A DNA stretch of 27,800 nucleotides. It comes from an uncultured Clostridia bacterium. Lineage in GTDB: Bacteria > Bacillota > Clostridia > Christensenellales > Aristaeellaceae. Positions 1 through 7,742 of the stretch are shown piece after piece. A program made the translations under genes and the position numbers. Below the pieces are notes generated by a model. The model did not search any database, had not been told where the DNA came from, and was given only the letters and a program-made list of their open reading frames with translations. The stretch spans positions 1 to 27,800 of the forward strand of contig CAKTWP010000027.1 of the NCBI GenBank assembly GCA_934630705.1. The letters run 5' to 3'. How positions within the stretch are numbered: position 1 is the stretch's first letter; each line of letters opens with the position of its first letter.

Positions 1-6
1 GCCTTG

Positions 7-69
7 CCATGCAGGATGAACCCTTTCATCCTGCATGGAGCGTGTCAAAAACGTCGTTTTTTGACACGC
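7..69. repeat. two adjacent hairpins upstream of a terminator
   Basis: Positions 7-20 and 25-38 form a perfect 14-bp inverted repeat with a 4-nt loop. It is followed directly by a second near-perfect stem (40-53 against 55-69, one unpaired base). Neither is followed by a T run, but a canonical terminator comes next at 75-103. They probably belong to the 3' end of a gene lying left of the window. Function is inferred only. Confidence 0.55.
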
Positions 70-74
70 TGGGC

Positions 75-103
75 CGCTCCTGCCTGCGTCAGGAGCGTTT
101 TTT
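75..103 (+). terminator. intrinsic terminator of an off-window upstream gene
   Basis: The stem CGCTCCTG (75-82) pairs with CAGGAGCG (90-97), with a 7-nt loop, and is followed by six T (98-103). It separates whatever lies to the left from the promoter at 127-156. Confidence 0.8.
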
Positions 104-126
104 CATGTAAAAATCCCATCCGTTTG

Positions 127-156
127 TTGCGAAAAGCTGTTCTTCTGTGTTATAAT
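127..156 (+). promoter_or_regulatory. sigma-A promoter for the amide hydrolase
   Basis: TTGCGA (127-132), an 18-nt spacer and a perfect TATAAT (151-156), 65 nt before the chosen ATG at 221. Confidence 0.7.
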
Positions 157-220
157 GAAAAAAACAGGCTCTCCGGGCGGCTTCGGGCCGCTCCAACCTT
201 TCACATTGAAGGAGGTAATC

Positions 221-1306
221 ATGCGCAAAGCCATCAAACGAATCCTGCTTGCCCTGCTGGCGATCATCATCGTTGCCGCCGCCGCGTTTACCGGCGTCTA
301 TTTCACCAGGCTCCAGTCCATGGGCTCTATCCAGAAGCTCACCGCCTATGAGGACTATAACCTCTATCGTATGGATGTGAAGTATGACTACGATCTGGAC
401 AAGCTGCTCAGCGCCTGCAAGGCGGACAACCAGAGCTTGATCGACGCCCTGCTCAAGGAAGCCCTGCCCCTGCTGCCCATCCAAATGAAGGCTCCCGATT
501 TTGGCTGCAGCGCCTTCACCGTGAACACCCCGGACGGCCAGGTGCTCATGGGCCGGAATTACGATTTTAAGAACAATTCGTCGGCCATGCTGGTTTATTG
601 CAGCCCCAGGAACGGCTATAAATCCGTGGCCACCGCCGCGCTGGACAACATCTCCGCCAATCAGGTGGACGGGGTGAAAAGCAAGCTGGCCTGCCTGACC
701 GCACCCTTCATCTGCCTGGACGGGGTGAACGAAAAGGGCGTTTCCATCGCCGTGCTGACCTTGGACAGCAAGCCCACGCTGCAATCCACGGGCAAGGAGG
801 TATTGGCCACGCCCATGGTGATCCGTCTGGTGCTGGACCGTGCCGCCACTACCGAGGAGGCCGTGGCGCTGATCGCCCAATATGATATGTTTGCCACCAG
901 CGGCCGGGATTATCATTTTTACATCACCGACGCATCCGGAGACGGCCGGGTGGTGGAGTTCGACTGCCTGAGCGAAAAGCGGGAAATGGTGGTCACGCCG
1001 TCCCAGACCGCCACCAATTTCTTCGTAATGTATGCCGATCAGGTGCTGCCTGATCAGCGCAACGGCGTATACGGCCATGGCCGGGAGCGCTATGACCGGA
1101 TTGAGGAAATCCTCGCCGCCGCCCAGGACACCGCCACGAAGGAGACTGCCTGGGACGCGCTGAAGGCCGCCTCTCAGGCGCCTAAGGAAGGCGACATCAC
1201 CAGCAATACCCAATGGTCCATTGTGTATAACAACACGGAGCTGACCGCCGAAATCGCCATTCGCCGAGATTGGGACACCATCACCGGCTACGCCCTGGCG
1301 CAGTAA
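221..1306 (+). CDS. membrane-anchored linear amide C-N hydrolase (choloylglycine hydrolase / C45-type Ntn hydrolase)
   Basis: Predicted Ntn-type cysteine hydrolase of 361 aa that would cleave a linear amide, as in bile-salt hydrolase, penicillin acylase and C45 acyltransferase relatives. Residues 1-29 carry a basic start and one hydrophobic helix (RILLALLAIIIVAAAAF), so it is exported or anchored. The likely nucleophile is Cys96 in DFGCSAFTV, followed by the family signature GRNYDF (Arg112, Asp115). Further family-like segments are CLDGVNEKGVSIAVL and TPMVIRLVLDRAATTEEA. ATG 221 is chosen because AAGGAGG sits 8 nt upstream; longer in-frame starts have no ribosome site. An Ntn hydrolase needs a free N-terminal Cys, so about 95 residues (anchor plus prosegment) would have to be removed by autoproteolysis. 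The substrate cannot be told from sequence. It is monocistronic, between its own promoter and terminator. Confidence 0.8.
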   Translation: MRKAIKRILLALLAIIIVAAAAFTGVYFTRLQSMGSIQKLTAYEDYNLYRMDVKYDYDLDKLLSACKADNQSLIDALLKEALPLLPIQMKAPDFGCSAFTVNTPDGQVLMGRNYDFKNNSSAMLVYCSPRNGYKSVATAALDNISANQVDGVKSKLACLTAPFICLDGVNEKGVSIAVLTLDSKPTLQSTGKEVLATPMVIRLVLDRAATTEEAVALIAQYDMFATSGRDYHFYITDASGDGRVVEFDCLSEKREMVVTPSQTATNFFVMYADQVLPDQRNGVYGHGRERYDRIEEILAAAQDTATKETAWDALKAASQAPKEGDITSNTQWSIVYNNTELTAEIAIRRDWDTITGYALAQ

Positions 1307-1351
1307 GGAAATCTGGGCATTTCGTTTTCTTTTTGCGATTGCGTAAAGCAA

Positions 1352-1392
1352 GCCGCCTGGCATCTGCACGATGTCAGGCGGCTTTTCTCTTT
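1352..1392 (+). terminator. intrinsic terminator after the amide hydrolase
   Basis: A 12-bp stem, GCCGCCTGGCAT (1352-1363) against ATGTCAGGCGGC (1371-1382) with one G-U pair, followed by TTTTCTCTTT. It lies between the convergent hydrolase and xylulokinase genes. A further small stem, CCGCAG/CTGCGG (1421-1426/1431-1436), lies nearer the xylulokinase end but has no T run. Confidence 0.85.
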
Positions 1393-1449
1393 CGTTTCCA
1401 GAAAGCGTTTTTCATAGATTCCGCAGTGCCCTGCGGGGCCGCGCAGCCG

Positions 1450-2976
1450 TCAAAGCCGCGCCAGCGCGCGATACGCATCCTTCAGCGCCGGATACAGGGA
1501 CACATATAGATCGTAATACTTCTCATAATCCACATGCCGCTGCACATCGGGCAGCTGAGATGCGTTTTCCCGAATCAGCGCCGCGCAGGCGGAAGGAATA
1601 TCCGCATACATGCCCGCTGCCACGCCGCCCAGAATGGCCGCGCCCAAAGCCGGGCCCTCGGTGTTTTTCACGGTCCGCACCGGCAAGGCGAACACATCCG
1701 CCATCATCTGCCGCCAGAAGGGGCTCCTGGCCCCGCCGCCGCAGGCCCGCATTTCGGCAGGCGCAATGCCCATGCCCCGAAGCACCTCCAGATTCTGCCG
1801 CATGGAATAGATTACGCCCTCCATCACGGCCCGCAGCAAATCCCGCCGGGCATGGATGCCGGACAGGCCGATAAACGCCCCCCGCGCATCCGCATCCAGC
1901 AGCGGGCTGCGCTCGCCCATCAAATAGGGCAGATACACCAGCCGGTTAGCTCCGATGGGCGACTGCGCCGCTTCCTGACTCATCAACGTATACGGATCCT
2001 CGCCCATTTGTGCCGCCGTCTGGCATTCCGCCTGGCAGAACTGATCCCGAAACCATTTCAGCGACAGCCCCGCCGCCAGCGTGCAGCTCATCACGGTGTA
2101 CGCCCCGGGGACGGCGGCGCAGAAGGTATGCACCCGGCCCTTTGGATCGATCTGTACCTGATCTGCGTGCGCAAACACCACGCCGGAGGTGCCGATGGTG
2201 GCGAAGGCCTTGCCCGCCGTCACCACGCCCGTGCCCACGGCGGCGGCAGCATTATCCCCCGCCCCGGCGGCCACCACCGTGCCCGGCTGCAGGCCGGTTT
2301 CCTCGGCAGCCCGGGAAGTGACGGTGCCTGCCGCATCGCTGCTTTCCATCAGGGGCGGCAGCAGCGTGGCATCCAGATCCAGTGCATCCAGCATAGCGCC
2401 GGACCAGCACCGGCGGGGCACATCCAGCAGATTGGTGCCGCTGGCGTCGCTCATTTCAGAGCCATACTCCCCGGTCAGGCGGAAGCGCACATAATCCTTG
2501 GGCAGCAGAATATGCCTGACCTGCTTCCAGATTTCCGGTTCATGCCGCCGCACCCACAGGACTTTCCCGGCGGTGAAGCCGGTCAGCGCCGGGTTGGCGG
2601 TGATGCGGATCAGCCGCTCCCGGCCCACGATCCGGGTTATCTCATCGCATTCCTGCTGTGTGCGCCCATCGCACCAGAGAATGGCCTTGCGCAGCACCTG
2701 CCCGTTTTCATCCAGCAGCACCAGCCCATGCATCTGCCCGCTGATGCCCAATCCCCTGATCTGGGCAGGGGCCACGCCGCTTTCACCGATCACCTGACGA
2801 ATGGTTTCCCGGGCCGCCTGCCACCAGCATTCCGGATCCTGCTCCGCCCAGCCGTTCCGGGGCTGATCCAGCGGATATTCCCGGCTGGCGCTGGCAATGG
2901 CCCGGCCCTGCTTATCAAAGAGGACGGTTTTGGTGCCCGATGTGCCTAAATCCACGCCCAGCACATATTCGTTCAT
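1450..2976 (-). CDS. xylB: xylulokinase (FGGY family)
   Basis: ATP-dependent phosphorylation of D-xylulose to D-xylulose 5-phosphate, the entry of xylose carbon into the pentose phosphate pathway; cytoplasmic. The 508 aa match the usual length of about 480-510. The N-terminal FGGY ATPase motif GVDLGTSGTK contains Asp9. GISGQMHGLVLLDENG (about 78-92) and WCDGRT follow, and GAGDNAAAAVGTG contains the expected catalytic base Asp241. The C-terminal GGGARSPFWRQMMAD is the FGGY-type nucleotide-binding region. The ATG at 2976 has a GGGGGCGG ribosome site. The gene starts 14 nt after the stop of the GH3 beta-xylosidase and is probably cotranscribed with it. The xylosidase neighbour supports xylulose over another FGGY substrate such as ribulose or glycerol. 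Confidence 0.92.
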   Translation of the reverse strand: MNEYVLGVDLGTSGTKTVLFDKQGRAIASASREYPLDQPRNGWAEQDPECWWQAARETIRQVIGESGVAPAQIRGLGISGQMHGLVLLDENGQVLRKAILWCDGRTQQECDEITRIVGRERLIRITANPALTGFTAGKVLWVRRHEPEIWKQVRHILLPKDYVRFRLTGEYGSEMSDASGTNLLDVPRRCWSGAMLDALDLDATLLPPLMESSDAAGTVTSRAAEETGLQPGTVVAAGAGDNAAAAVGTGVVTAGKAFATIGTSGVVFAHADQVQIDPKGRVHTFCAAVPGAYTVMSCTLAAGLSLKWFRDQFCQAECQTAAQMGEDPYTLMSQEAAQSPIGANRLVYLPYLMGERSPLLDADARGAFIGLSGIHARRDLLRAVMEGVIYSMRQNLEVLRGMGIAPAEMRACGGGARSPFWRQMMADVFALPVRTVKNTEGPALGAAILGGVAAGMYADIPSACAALIRENASQLPDVQRHVDYEKYYDLYVSLYPALKDAYRALARL

Positions 2977-2990
2977 GGTTCCGCCCCCAT

Positions 2991-5084
2991 TTACAGCTTC
3001 ACGCAGACGGATGCGTGCCCCGTCAGCGTCCGGGTGCGTTCATCCGGCTGCCCCATACCCACATACAGCACTGCGTTCCCATCCGCAATTCGTTCGCCCT
3101 GATCGTTTACCACCAGCAGTTCCTCCCGGCGAACCCGGATCAGCGCCTTTTCCCTGCCGCCGGCAGGACAGAACACCCGGGCAAACCCACACAGCCGGGG
3201 ATTCCGGGGCGCAAAGGCGCTGCCCTCGTTCTGGCAATACACCTGCACCACATCCTGGGCATCCCGCTGCCCGGCGTTTTCAATTTCTGCCGTCACCAGC
3301 ACGCCGTCCGCCGTTTCCGCAGCCTCCGCCCCGGTCACGCGCACGTCCCCATAGGTCAGGCCAAAGCCAAAGGGATACAGGGGCGCGGAGGCGAAATAGC
3401 GATACGTCCGGCCATCCATGGCATAATCGGTAAATTCGGGCATCTGGCGCAGCTGCTCGTTGTGATAGAAGGTGACCGGCAGCTTGCCCGAGGGGAACGC
3501 CTTGCCAAACAGCACCTCCGCCACGGCCTTGCCGCCCCGGGCCCCGGGATACCAGGGCAGCAGGATGGCGTTGGCCTTTTCATTGCCCGCCTGCAGGTCA
3601 ATGGCGCTGCCCGCCATCAGGCAGATCACCGTGGGCTTGCCCACGGCCAGCACCGTGTCCATCAGCCGGCGCTGGCTGGATGGCAGCAGCAGATTCCATT
3701 TATCGCCGGAGGCAGAGGCGTTGCGGTCATCGCTCTCCTCGCCCTCCAGCGTTTCATCCAACCCCAGCACCAGCACCACCGCGTCCGCATGCTCCGCCAC
3801 GGTCTGGGCTTCGGAAAGCCGGTCGTCCTGCTGGGCCAGGCTTTCCACCCGATCCTTATACAGATGGCAGCCCTGGGAATATAGCACCCGGGCCTTCCCC
3901 GCCAGCGCATCCTGAATGCCCTCCAGCACGGTAATATACCGGGACGAAGTGCCATGATAATTGCCGATCAGGGAGGCGCGGCTGTCGGCATTGGGGCCGA
4001 TCACGGCCAGCGTCCCCAGCGCATCCGGGTTCAGGGGCAGGACGCCGTCATTTTTAAGCAGCACGCAGCCCTCCCGCGCCGCCTCCAGCGCCTTTTCCAC
4101 ATGAGCCGGGCTTTCCACCTCGGTGTAGGGAATCTGGTCAAACTCGCTGCCCTCCAGCGTGCCCAGCATATAGCGGGTGGTAAAGGCGTGAACGGCGGCC
4201 TGGCGAATCTCCGCCTCCGTTACCAGCCCTTTTTCGTAAGCCTTCATCAAATACACATACGTCACGCCGCAATTTACATCGCAGCCGTTTTTCAGCGCCA
4301 GTGCGGCAGATTCCTCGGGGGTATCCGTAATCTGATGGAACTGATGGAAATCCTGAATGGCCCAGCAGTCGGACACCACATGGCCCTCGAAACCCCACTT
4401 GCCCCGCAGCGTATCCCGCAGCAGCATTTTACTGCCGCAGCAGGGCTCGTCGTTGGTGCGGTTATAAGCGCCCATCACGGCCTCCACATGCGCTTCCTTC
4501 ACCAGCCGCTCAAAGGCGGCCAGATACGTTTCCTGCAGATCCTTTTCGGATACTTTGGCATTAAACTGATGCCGCTGGGCTTCCGGGCCGGAATGCACGG
4601 CGAAATGCTTGGCGCAGGCGGCAGTCTTGAGATGCTCGCCATTGCCCTGCAGGCCCTTCACATAGCCGATGCCCATTTCTGCCGTCAGGAAGGGATCCTC
4701 GCCATAGGTTTCATGGCCCCGGCCCCACCGGGGATCCCGGAAAATATTGATGTTGGGCGACCAGAACGTAAGCCCCTTATAAATATCCCGGTCGCCATGC
4801 TTCACTGCTTCGTTATACTTGGCCCGGCCCTCCGTGGACGCAATATCGCCCAGCACCTCCACCAGCGCGGGATCAAACGTGGCGGCCATGCCGATGGCCT
4901 GGGGAAAGCTGGTGGCCACCCCGGCGCGGGCCACCCCGTGCAGCGCTTCATTCCACCAATTGTAGGCCGGAACACCCAACCGCTCGATGGCCGGCGCGTC
5001 ATAGCGCAGCTGGCTGGCCGCCTCGTCCACCGTCATTTTCGCCACCAGCGCCTGCGCCTTTTCCTGTGCTTTTTCCCGATTCAT
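2991..5084 (-). CDS. glycoside hydrolase family 3, probable 1,4-beta-xylosidase
   Basis: Retaining beta-glycosidase of 697 aa, predicted to release xylose from the non-reducing end of xylo-oligosaccharides. No signal peptide is visible, so it probably acts in the cytoplasm on imported oligosaccharides. The GH3 N-terminal barrel shows YNWWNEALHGVAR (41-53), typical of the xylosidase branch, then RDPRWGRGHETYGEDPF and KHFAVHSGPE (159-168). The likely nucleophile is Asp239 in HVVSDCWAI. The second alpha/beta domain begins near REGCVLLKNDGVLPLNP and contains VLVLGLDETLEGE. A fibronectin-III-like domain ends the protein. ATG 5084 is chosen for the AGGAGG 5 nt upstream; the start 36 nt further out has none. 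It is the first gene of a two-gene operon with xylB. Beta-glucosidase or arabinofuranosidase activity cannot be excluded. Confidence 0.88.
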   Translation of the reverse strand: MNREKAQEKAQALVAKMTVDEAASQLRYDAPAIERLGVPAYNWWNEALHGVARAGVATSFPQAIGMAATFDPALVEVLGDIASTEGRAKYNEAVKHGDRDIYKGLTFWSPNINIFRDPRWGRGHETYGEDPFLTAEMGIGYVKGLQGNGEHLKTAACAKHFAVHSGPEAQRHQFNAKVSEKDLQETYLAAFERLVKEAHVEAVMGAYNRTNDEPCCGSKMLLRDTLRGKWGFEGHVVSDCWAIQDFHQFHQITDTPEESAALALKNGCDVNCGVTYVYLMKAYEKGLVTEAEIRQAAVHAFTTRYMLGTLEGSEFDQIPYTEVESPAHVEKALEAAREGCVLLKNDGVLPLNPDALGTLAVIGPNADSRASLIGNYHGTSSRYITVLEGIQDALAGKARVLYSQGCHLYKDRVESLAQQDDRLSEAQTVAEHADAVVLVLGLDETLEGEESDDRNASASGDKWNLLLPSSQRRLMDTVLAVGKPTVICLMAGSAIDLQAGNEKANAILLPWYPGARGGKAVAEVLFGKAFPSGKLPVTFYHNEQLRQMPEFTDYAMDGRTYRYFASAPLYPFGFGLTYGDVRVTGAEAAETADGVLVTAEIENAGQRDAQDVVQVYCQNEGSAFAPRNPRLCGFARVFCPAGGREKALIRVRREELLVVNDQGERIADGNAVLYVGMGQPDERTRTLTGHASVCVKL

Positions 5085-5135
5085 GAAATCCTCCTGTCCG
5101 GTTTGCCCGCCTGGGGCCATCCGTTTCGTAATAAG

Positions 5136-5158
5136 GTTTTGAAACTTCGCTTTATAGG
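5136..5158. promoter_or_regulatory. candidate ROK-repressor operator (one strong half-site) in the xylosidase leader
   Basis: Read on the plus strand, GTTTTGAAA (5136-5144) fits the half-site GTTNTGAAA that forms both arms of the inverted repeat at 9186-9208. The second arm (5150-5158) is degenerate. It lies just downstream of the -10 at 5162-5167, the same position relative to the promoter as in the isomerase leader. The role is inferred. Confidence 0.35.
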
Positions 5159-5161
5159 TGT

Positions 5162-5190
5162 ATAGTACGGCATCCCTCCGGGAATGTCAA
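5162..5190 (-). promoter_or_regulatory. sigma-A promoter of the xylosidase-xylB operon
   Basis: On the minus strand, a perfect TTGACA (5190-5185), a 17-nt spacer and TACTAT (5167-5162), about 78 nt before the ATG at 5084. Confidence 0.85.
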
Positions 5191-5224
5191 GCATTTTTTC
5201 CCGCTATGCGCCGGAAGCGAAGTG

Positions 5225-5233
5225 TGCTATACT
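5225..5233 (+). promoter_or_regulatory. extended -10 promoter for the cysteine desulfurase
   Basis: TGCTATACT is an extended -10 (TGnTATACT), 35 nt before the ATG at 5268. No good -35 is seen at 17 nt, which the TG extension could offset. It is divergent from the xylosidase promoter. Confidence 0.55.
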
Positions 5234-5267
5234 AAGGAAAAACGCCTGCAAAGGAGCGCGAAACGCC

Positions 5268-6392
5268 ATGCCCCCCTTTCCCCTGCCCGTCTATCTGGAC
5301 CACGCCGCCACCACGCCGCCGGATTCGACCGTCATCGCCGCCATGGGCCGCTGCATGGCGGAAGGCTGGCAAAACCCTTCCGCCCTGTATGCTGCGGCAG
5401 GAAACGCCCGGCGGGAAATGCGTCTGGCCCGGCGGCAGATTGCCGGGATGCTGGGATGCGATATCCAGGAAGTGATCTTCACCTCCGGCGGCACCGAGGG
5501 CAATAACGCCGCTCTGATGCTGGCTGCGGGAAAGCATGTGGTGATCTCCGCCATCGAGCATCCTTCGGTAATCCAGGCTGCCAGGCGGCGATGCGCCGGG
5601 GTGACGCTGGTGCAGCCCGATACGCAGGGTGTGATTCAGCCCGATGCGGTGGCGGCAGCGCTGCGGCCGGACACGGCGCTGATCAGCGTCCAATTCGCCA
5701 ATAATGAAACCGGCGTGCTCCAGCCTGTTGCTGCCATCGGGCGCATGGCCCGGGAGAAGCGCATTCCCTACCACTGCGATGGGGTGCAGGGCTTTGGCCA
5801 GCTGCCGCTGCAGGCGGATTTTTGCGATCTGATGACCCTCTCCGCCCACAAGCTGTATGGCCCCCGCGGGGTGGGCGCGCTGTATGTGCGCAGCGGGATT
5901 GTGCTGCCGCCGCTGCTGCTGGGCGGGGAGCAGGAGCAGCGCCTTCGGGCCGGCACGGAAAACGTGGCCGCCATTTGCGGTTTTGGGGAAGCGGCCCGGC
6001 TGGCACAGGCGGATATGAACGACCGGGCCGACAGAGAACGATTGCTGATGGCGGATTTTCTTTCGCAGCTGCAAAGCGCCATTCCCGGCTGTCGGGTGCT
6101 GGGCGAAGGGGCGGCGCGGCTGCCGGGGGTGGCGGCAGTGCTGCTGCCGGGGCTGGACGCGGTGCAGGCCATTGCGGATCTGGATCTGCTGTCGGTTCAG
6201 GTTTCCGGAGGCGCGGCCTGTCGGATGCAGGAAGGCAGCGTCAGCCCTGTTTATCGCGGCATGGGCCTGAGCGAACAGGATGCCCGATGCGTTCTGCGCA
6301 TCAGTATTGGCCGCCACACGCAAAAAGAAGCGCTGGACTATGCAGCCCAGTGCATCCGGCAGGTTTATGAAAAGCGCGTGATGCGTAAATAA
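5268..6392 (+). CDS. cysteine desulfurase (class V aminotransferase, NifS/IscS type)
   Basis: PLP enzyme that moves sulfur from L-cysteine to an acceptor for Fe-S clusters or thiolated tRNA and cofactors; 374 aa, cytoplasmic. VYLDHAATTPP (8-18) is the family start. FTSGGTEGNNAAL (71-83) binds PLP phosphate, AIEHPSV carries His98, and VQFANNETGVLQP is conserved. The PLP lysine is Lys195 in SAHKLYGPRGVGALYV. The persulfide cysteine is expected at Cys318 in SGGAACRMQEG, in a loop of IscS-like length. ATG 5268 has AAAGGAG 10 nt upstream; an in-frame start 84 nt earlier lies in the promoter. No IscU, IscR or ThiI gene is adjacent, so its sulfur acceptor is not revealed by context. Confidence 0.9.
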   Translation: MPPFPLPVYLDHAATTPPDSTVIAAMGRCMAEGWQNPSALYAAAGNARREMRLARRQIAGMLGCDIQEVIFTSGGTEGNNAALMLAAGKHVVISAIEHPSVIQAARRRCAGVTLVQPDTQGVIQPDAVAAALRPDTALISVQFANNETGVLQPVAAIGRMAREKRIPYHCDGVQGFGQLPLQADFCDLMTLSAHKLYGPRGVGALYVRSGIVLPPLLLGGEQEQRLRAGTENVAAICGFGEAARLAQADMNDRADRERLLMADFLSQLQSAIPGCRVLGEGAARLPGVAAVLLPGLDAVQAIADLDLLSVQVSGGAACRMQEGSVSPVYRGMGLSEQDARCVLRISIGRHTQKEALDYAAQCIRQVYEKRVMRK

Positions 6393-6430
6393 AAAAAGCC
6401 CCCTGCCGCCGTTTGTCGGCTGCAGGGGGA
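6390..6430 (-). terminator. terminator between the convergent desulfurase and zinc-ribbon genes
   Basis: CCCCCTGC (6399-6406) pairs with GCAGGGGG (6422-6429), with an inner GCC/GGC pair. On the minus strand the stem is followed by seven T (6397-6391), so it mainly serves the gene ending at 6457. The plus-strand side has only scattered T, so use by the desulfurase is possible but weaker. Confidence 0.8.
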
Positions 6431-6456
6431 AAAATTTGTGCTTTTCTTTTGCCGCG

Positions 6457-7686
6457 TCAGGGCCGCTTCGCGCCGCAATTGGAGCAGAAATTGCCGCTGT
6501 TCCGGGTATTGCAGGCAGGGCAGACCCAGCCGGAAGCGGCAGCCGCGTCATCCGCGGCGCGCTGGCTGGATACATAGGGGTCTGCGTTATAATCCGCCAT
6601 GTCAATCCCGCCCATAATGGCTTCCAGCACCTCTGTCACCTGCGCCACCTCCGTCCAGTTCATCCGGGAGGCGCTCAGGGTGATATTCAGATAATAATTC
6701 TTATTCTTGCTATTGCCCGCGTCCGTGGCCAGCAGATAGCTGCACCGCGACAGAGAAGACTTGCCGCTCTCGGAGAAATCATAAAGCTCCACATCCATCT
6801 CCCTGCCGCTTTGCAGCGTGACGGAGAACACATCCTCGGGCTGCTTTTCCTTCCGATTAAGGGCGGAGGAAATGGTTTCAAGGCGGCAGGTGACCTCCAG
6901 CGACATGTCGCCCGCCTGAGCATAGAGCGCCATTTCATTATCGCGCAGCTTATAGAGGAATGCGTCCGCCTGCACGACCGAGCCATCCTCCCGGATCATT
7001 GGCAGCTGCGAAAAATTCATCACCAGCATATCCGGGGCATGATCCAGCATGGGCATTTTCAGCCCCTGAAACTTTCCGCTGCTCCAGTATTCCTTCAGGG
7101 TGTTCACCTGCAGCGTGCTGCGGATGCGCTCAATTTCCTGCTTTACCATTTCCGTCAACACCTCGGCGCGGCGCGCATCCGTATCGGAAGCCAGAAACCC
7201 GCCATCATAAATGGCGGCATACAGCTTGGCATCCTCGCTGATTTCGGGCAGCGCCAGCATGGCATAGCCCCGGTTTCTATCCGGCTTTACATAGGCGGCA
7301 TAGCCTTCGCTGCCGTCATAGATCAGATACTGCCTGTCCTCGCATTCTTCCACAAAGCGCTCGAAGGTGTTTTTGCGCAGCGCTTGATACGAATACTGGA
7401 TTTTTTCCTGCTCGTTAATGAACGCGCAGGAGGTATCGTCAAATTCAGAGGCATAGCTGTTATCCGGCGCGTCAAAGGAAACAAAGGCCATGGGACTGCG
7501 GCCAGAAGCCATGGAAGAAACCGCGTAGGGCGAAATGCAGGCCCGGCCATAGGTTTCGGGCGCAATGAACAGCGTGTGGACGTAGGTGTTCTGATACATC
7601 TGCCGGGCATAGGGCAGCGCATCCGCAAACGCGATTGCAGGCAGGAGCATCAAAGCGGCCAGAAGCATGGCGAAGCATCTTTTCAT
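6457..7686 (-). CDS. exported protein of unknown function with C-terminal zinc ribbon
   Basis: No family is recognised for the 409-aa body. Residues 1-21 are a classic signal peptide (MKRC then a Leu/Ala-rich core) with likely cleavage after AFA. The middle (about 30-345) is a mixed alpha/beta region with several Tyr- and Asp-rich strands. A low-complexity Ala/Asp linker (about 375-386) leads to a C-terminal zinc ribbon, CPAC (389-392) and CSNCGAKRP (401-409). The ATG at 7686 follows AAGGAGG with 9-nt spacing. It begins 56 nt after the ROK repressor gene on the same strand and may be read through from it; no separate strong promoter is visible. A zinc ribbon of the cytosolic kind on a signal-peptide protein is unusual. 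Function is not assigned. Confidence 0.8.
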   Translation of the reverse strand: MKRCFAMLLAALMLLPAIAFADALPYARQMYQNTYVHTLFIAPETYGRACISPYAVSSMASGRSPMAFVSFDAPDNSYASEFDDTSCAFINEQEKIQYSYQALRKNTFERFVEECEDRQYLIYDGSEGYAAYVKPDRNRGYAMLALPEISEDAKLYAAIYDGGFLASDTDARRAEVLTEMVKQEIERIRSTLQVNTLKEYWSSGKFQGLKMPMLDHAPDMLVMNFSQLPMIREDGSVVQADAFLYKLRDNEMALYAQAGDMSLEVTCRLETISSALNRKEKQPEDVFSVTLQSGREMDVELYDFSESGKSSLSRCSYLLATDAGNSKNKNYYLNITLSASRMNWTEVAQVTEVLEAIMGGIDMADYNADPYVSSQRAADDAAAASGWVCPACNTRNSGNFCSNCGAKRP

Positions 7687-7742
7687 GGGTAAAATCCTCC
7701 TTTGTAATATGAATGGCTGAGAAAGTATTTTTCCGGAAAGGT

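Noticed and set aside
1534..2949. 471-codon plus-strand frame opposite xylB (and similar ones at 3954-5165, 5232-6605 and 12514-13662)
   Set aside because: All lie antisense to well-supported genes, with His/Gln/Arg-rich composition and no start signals.
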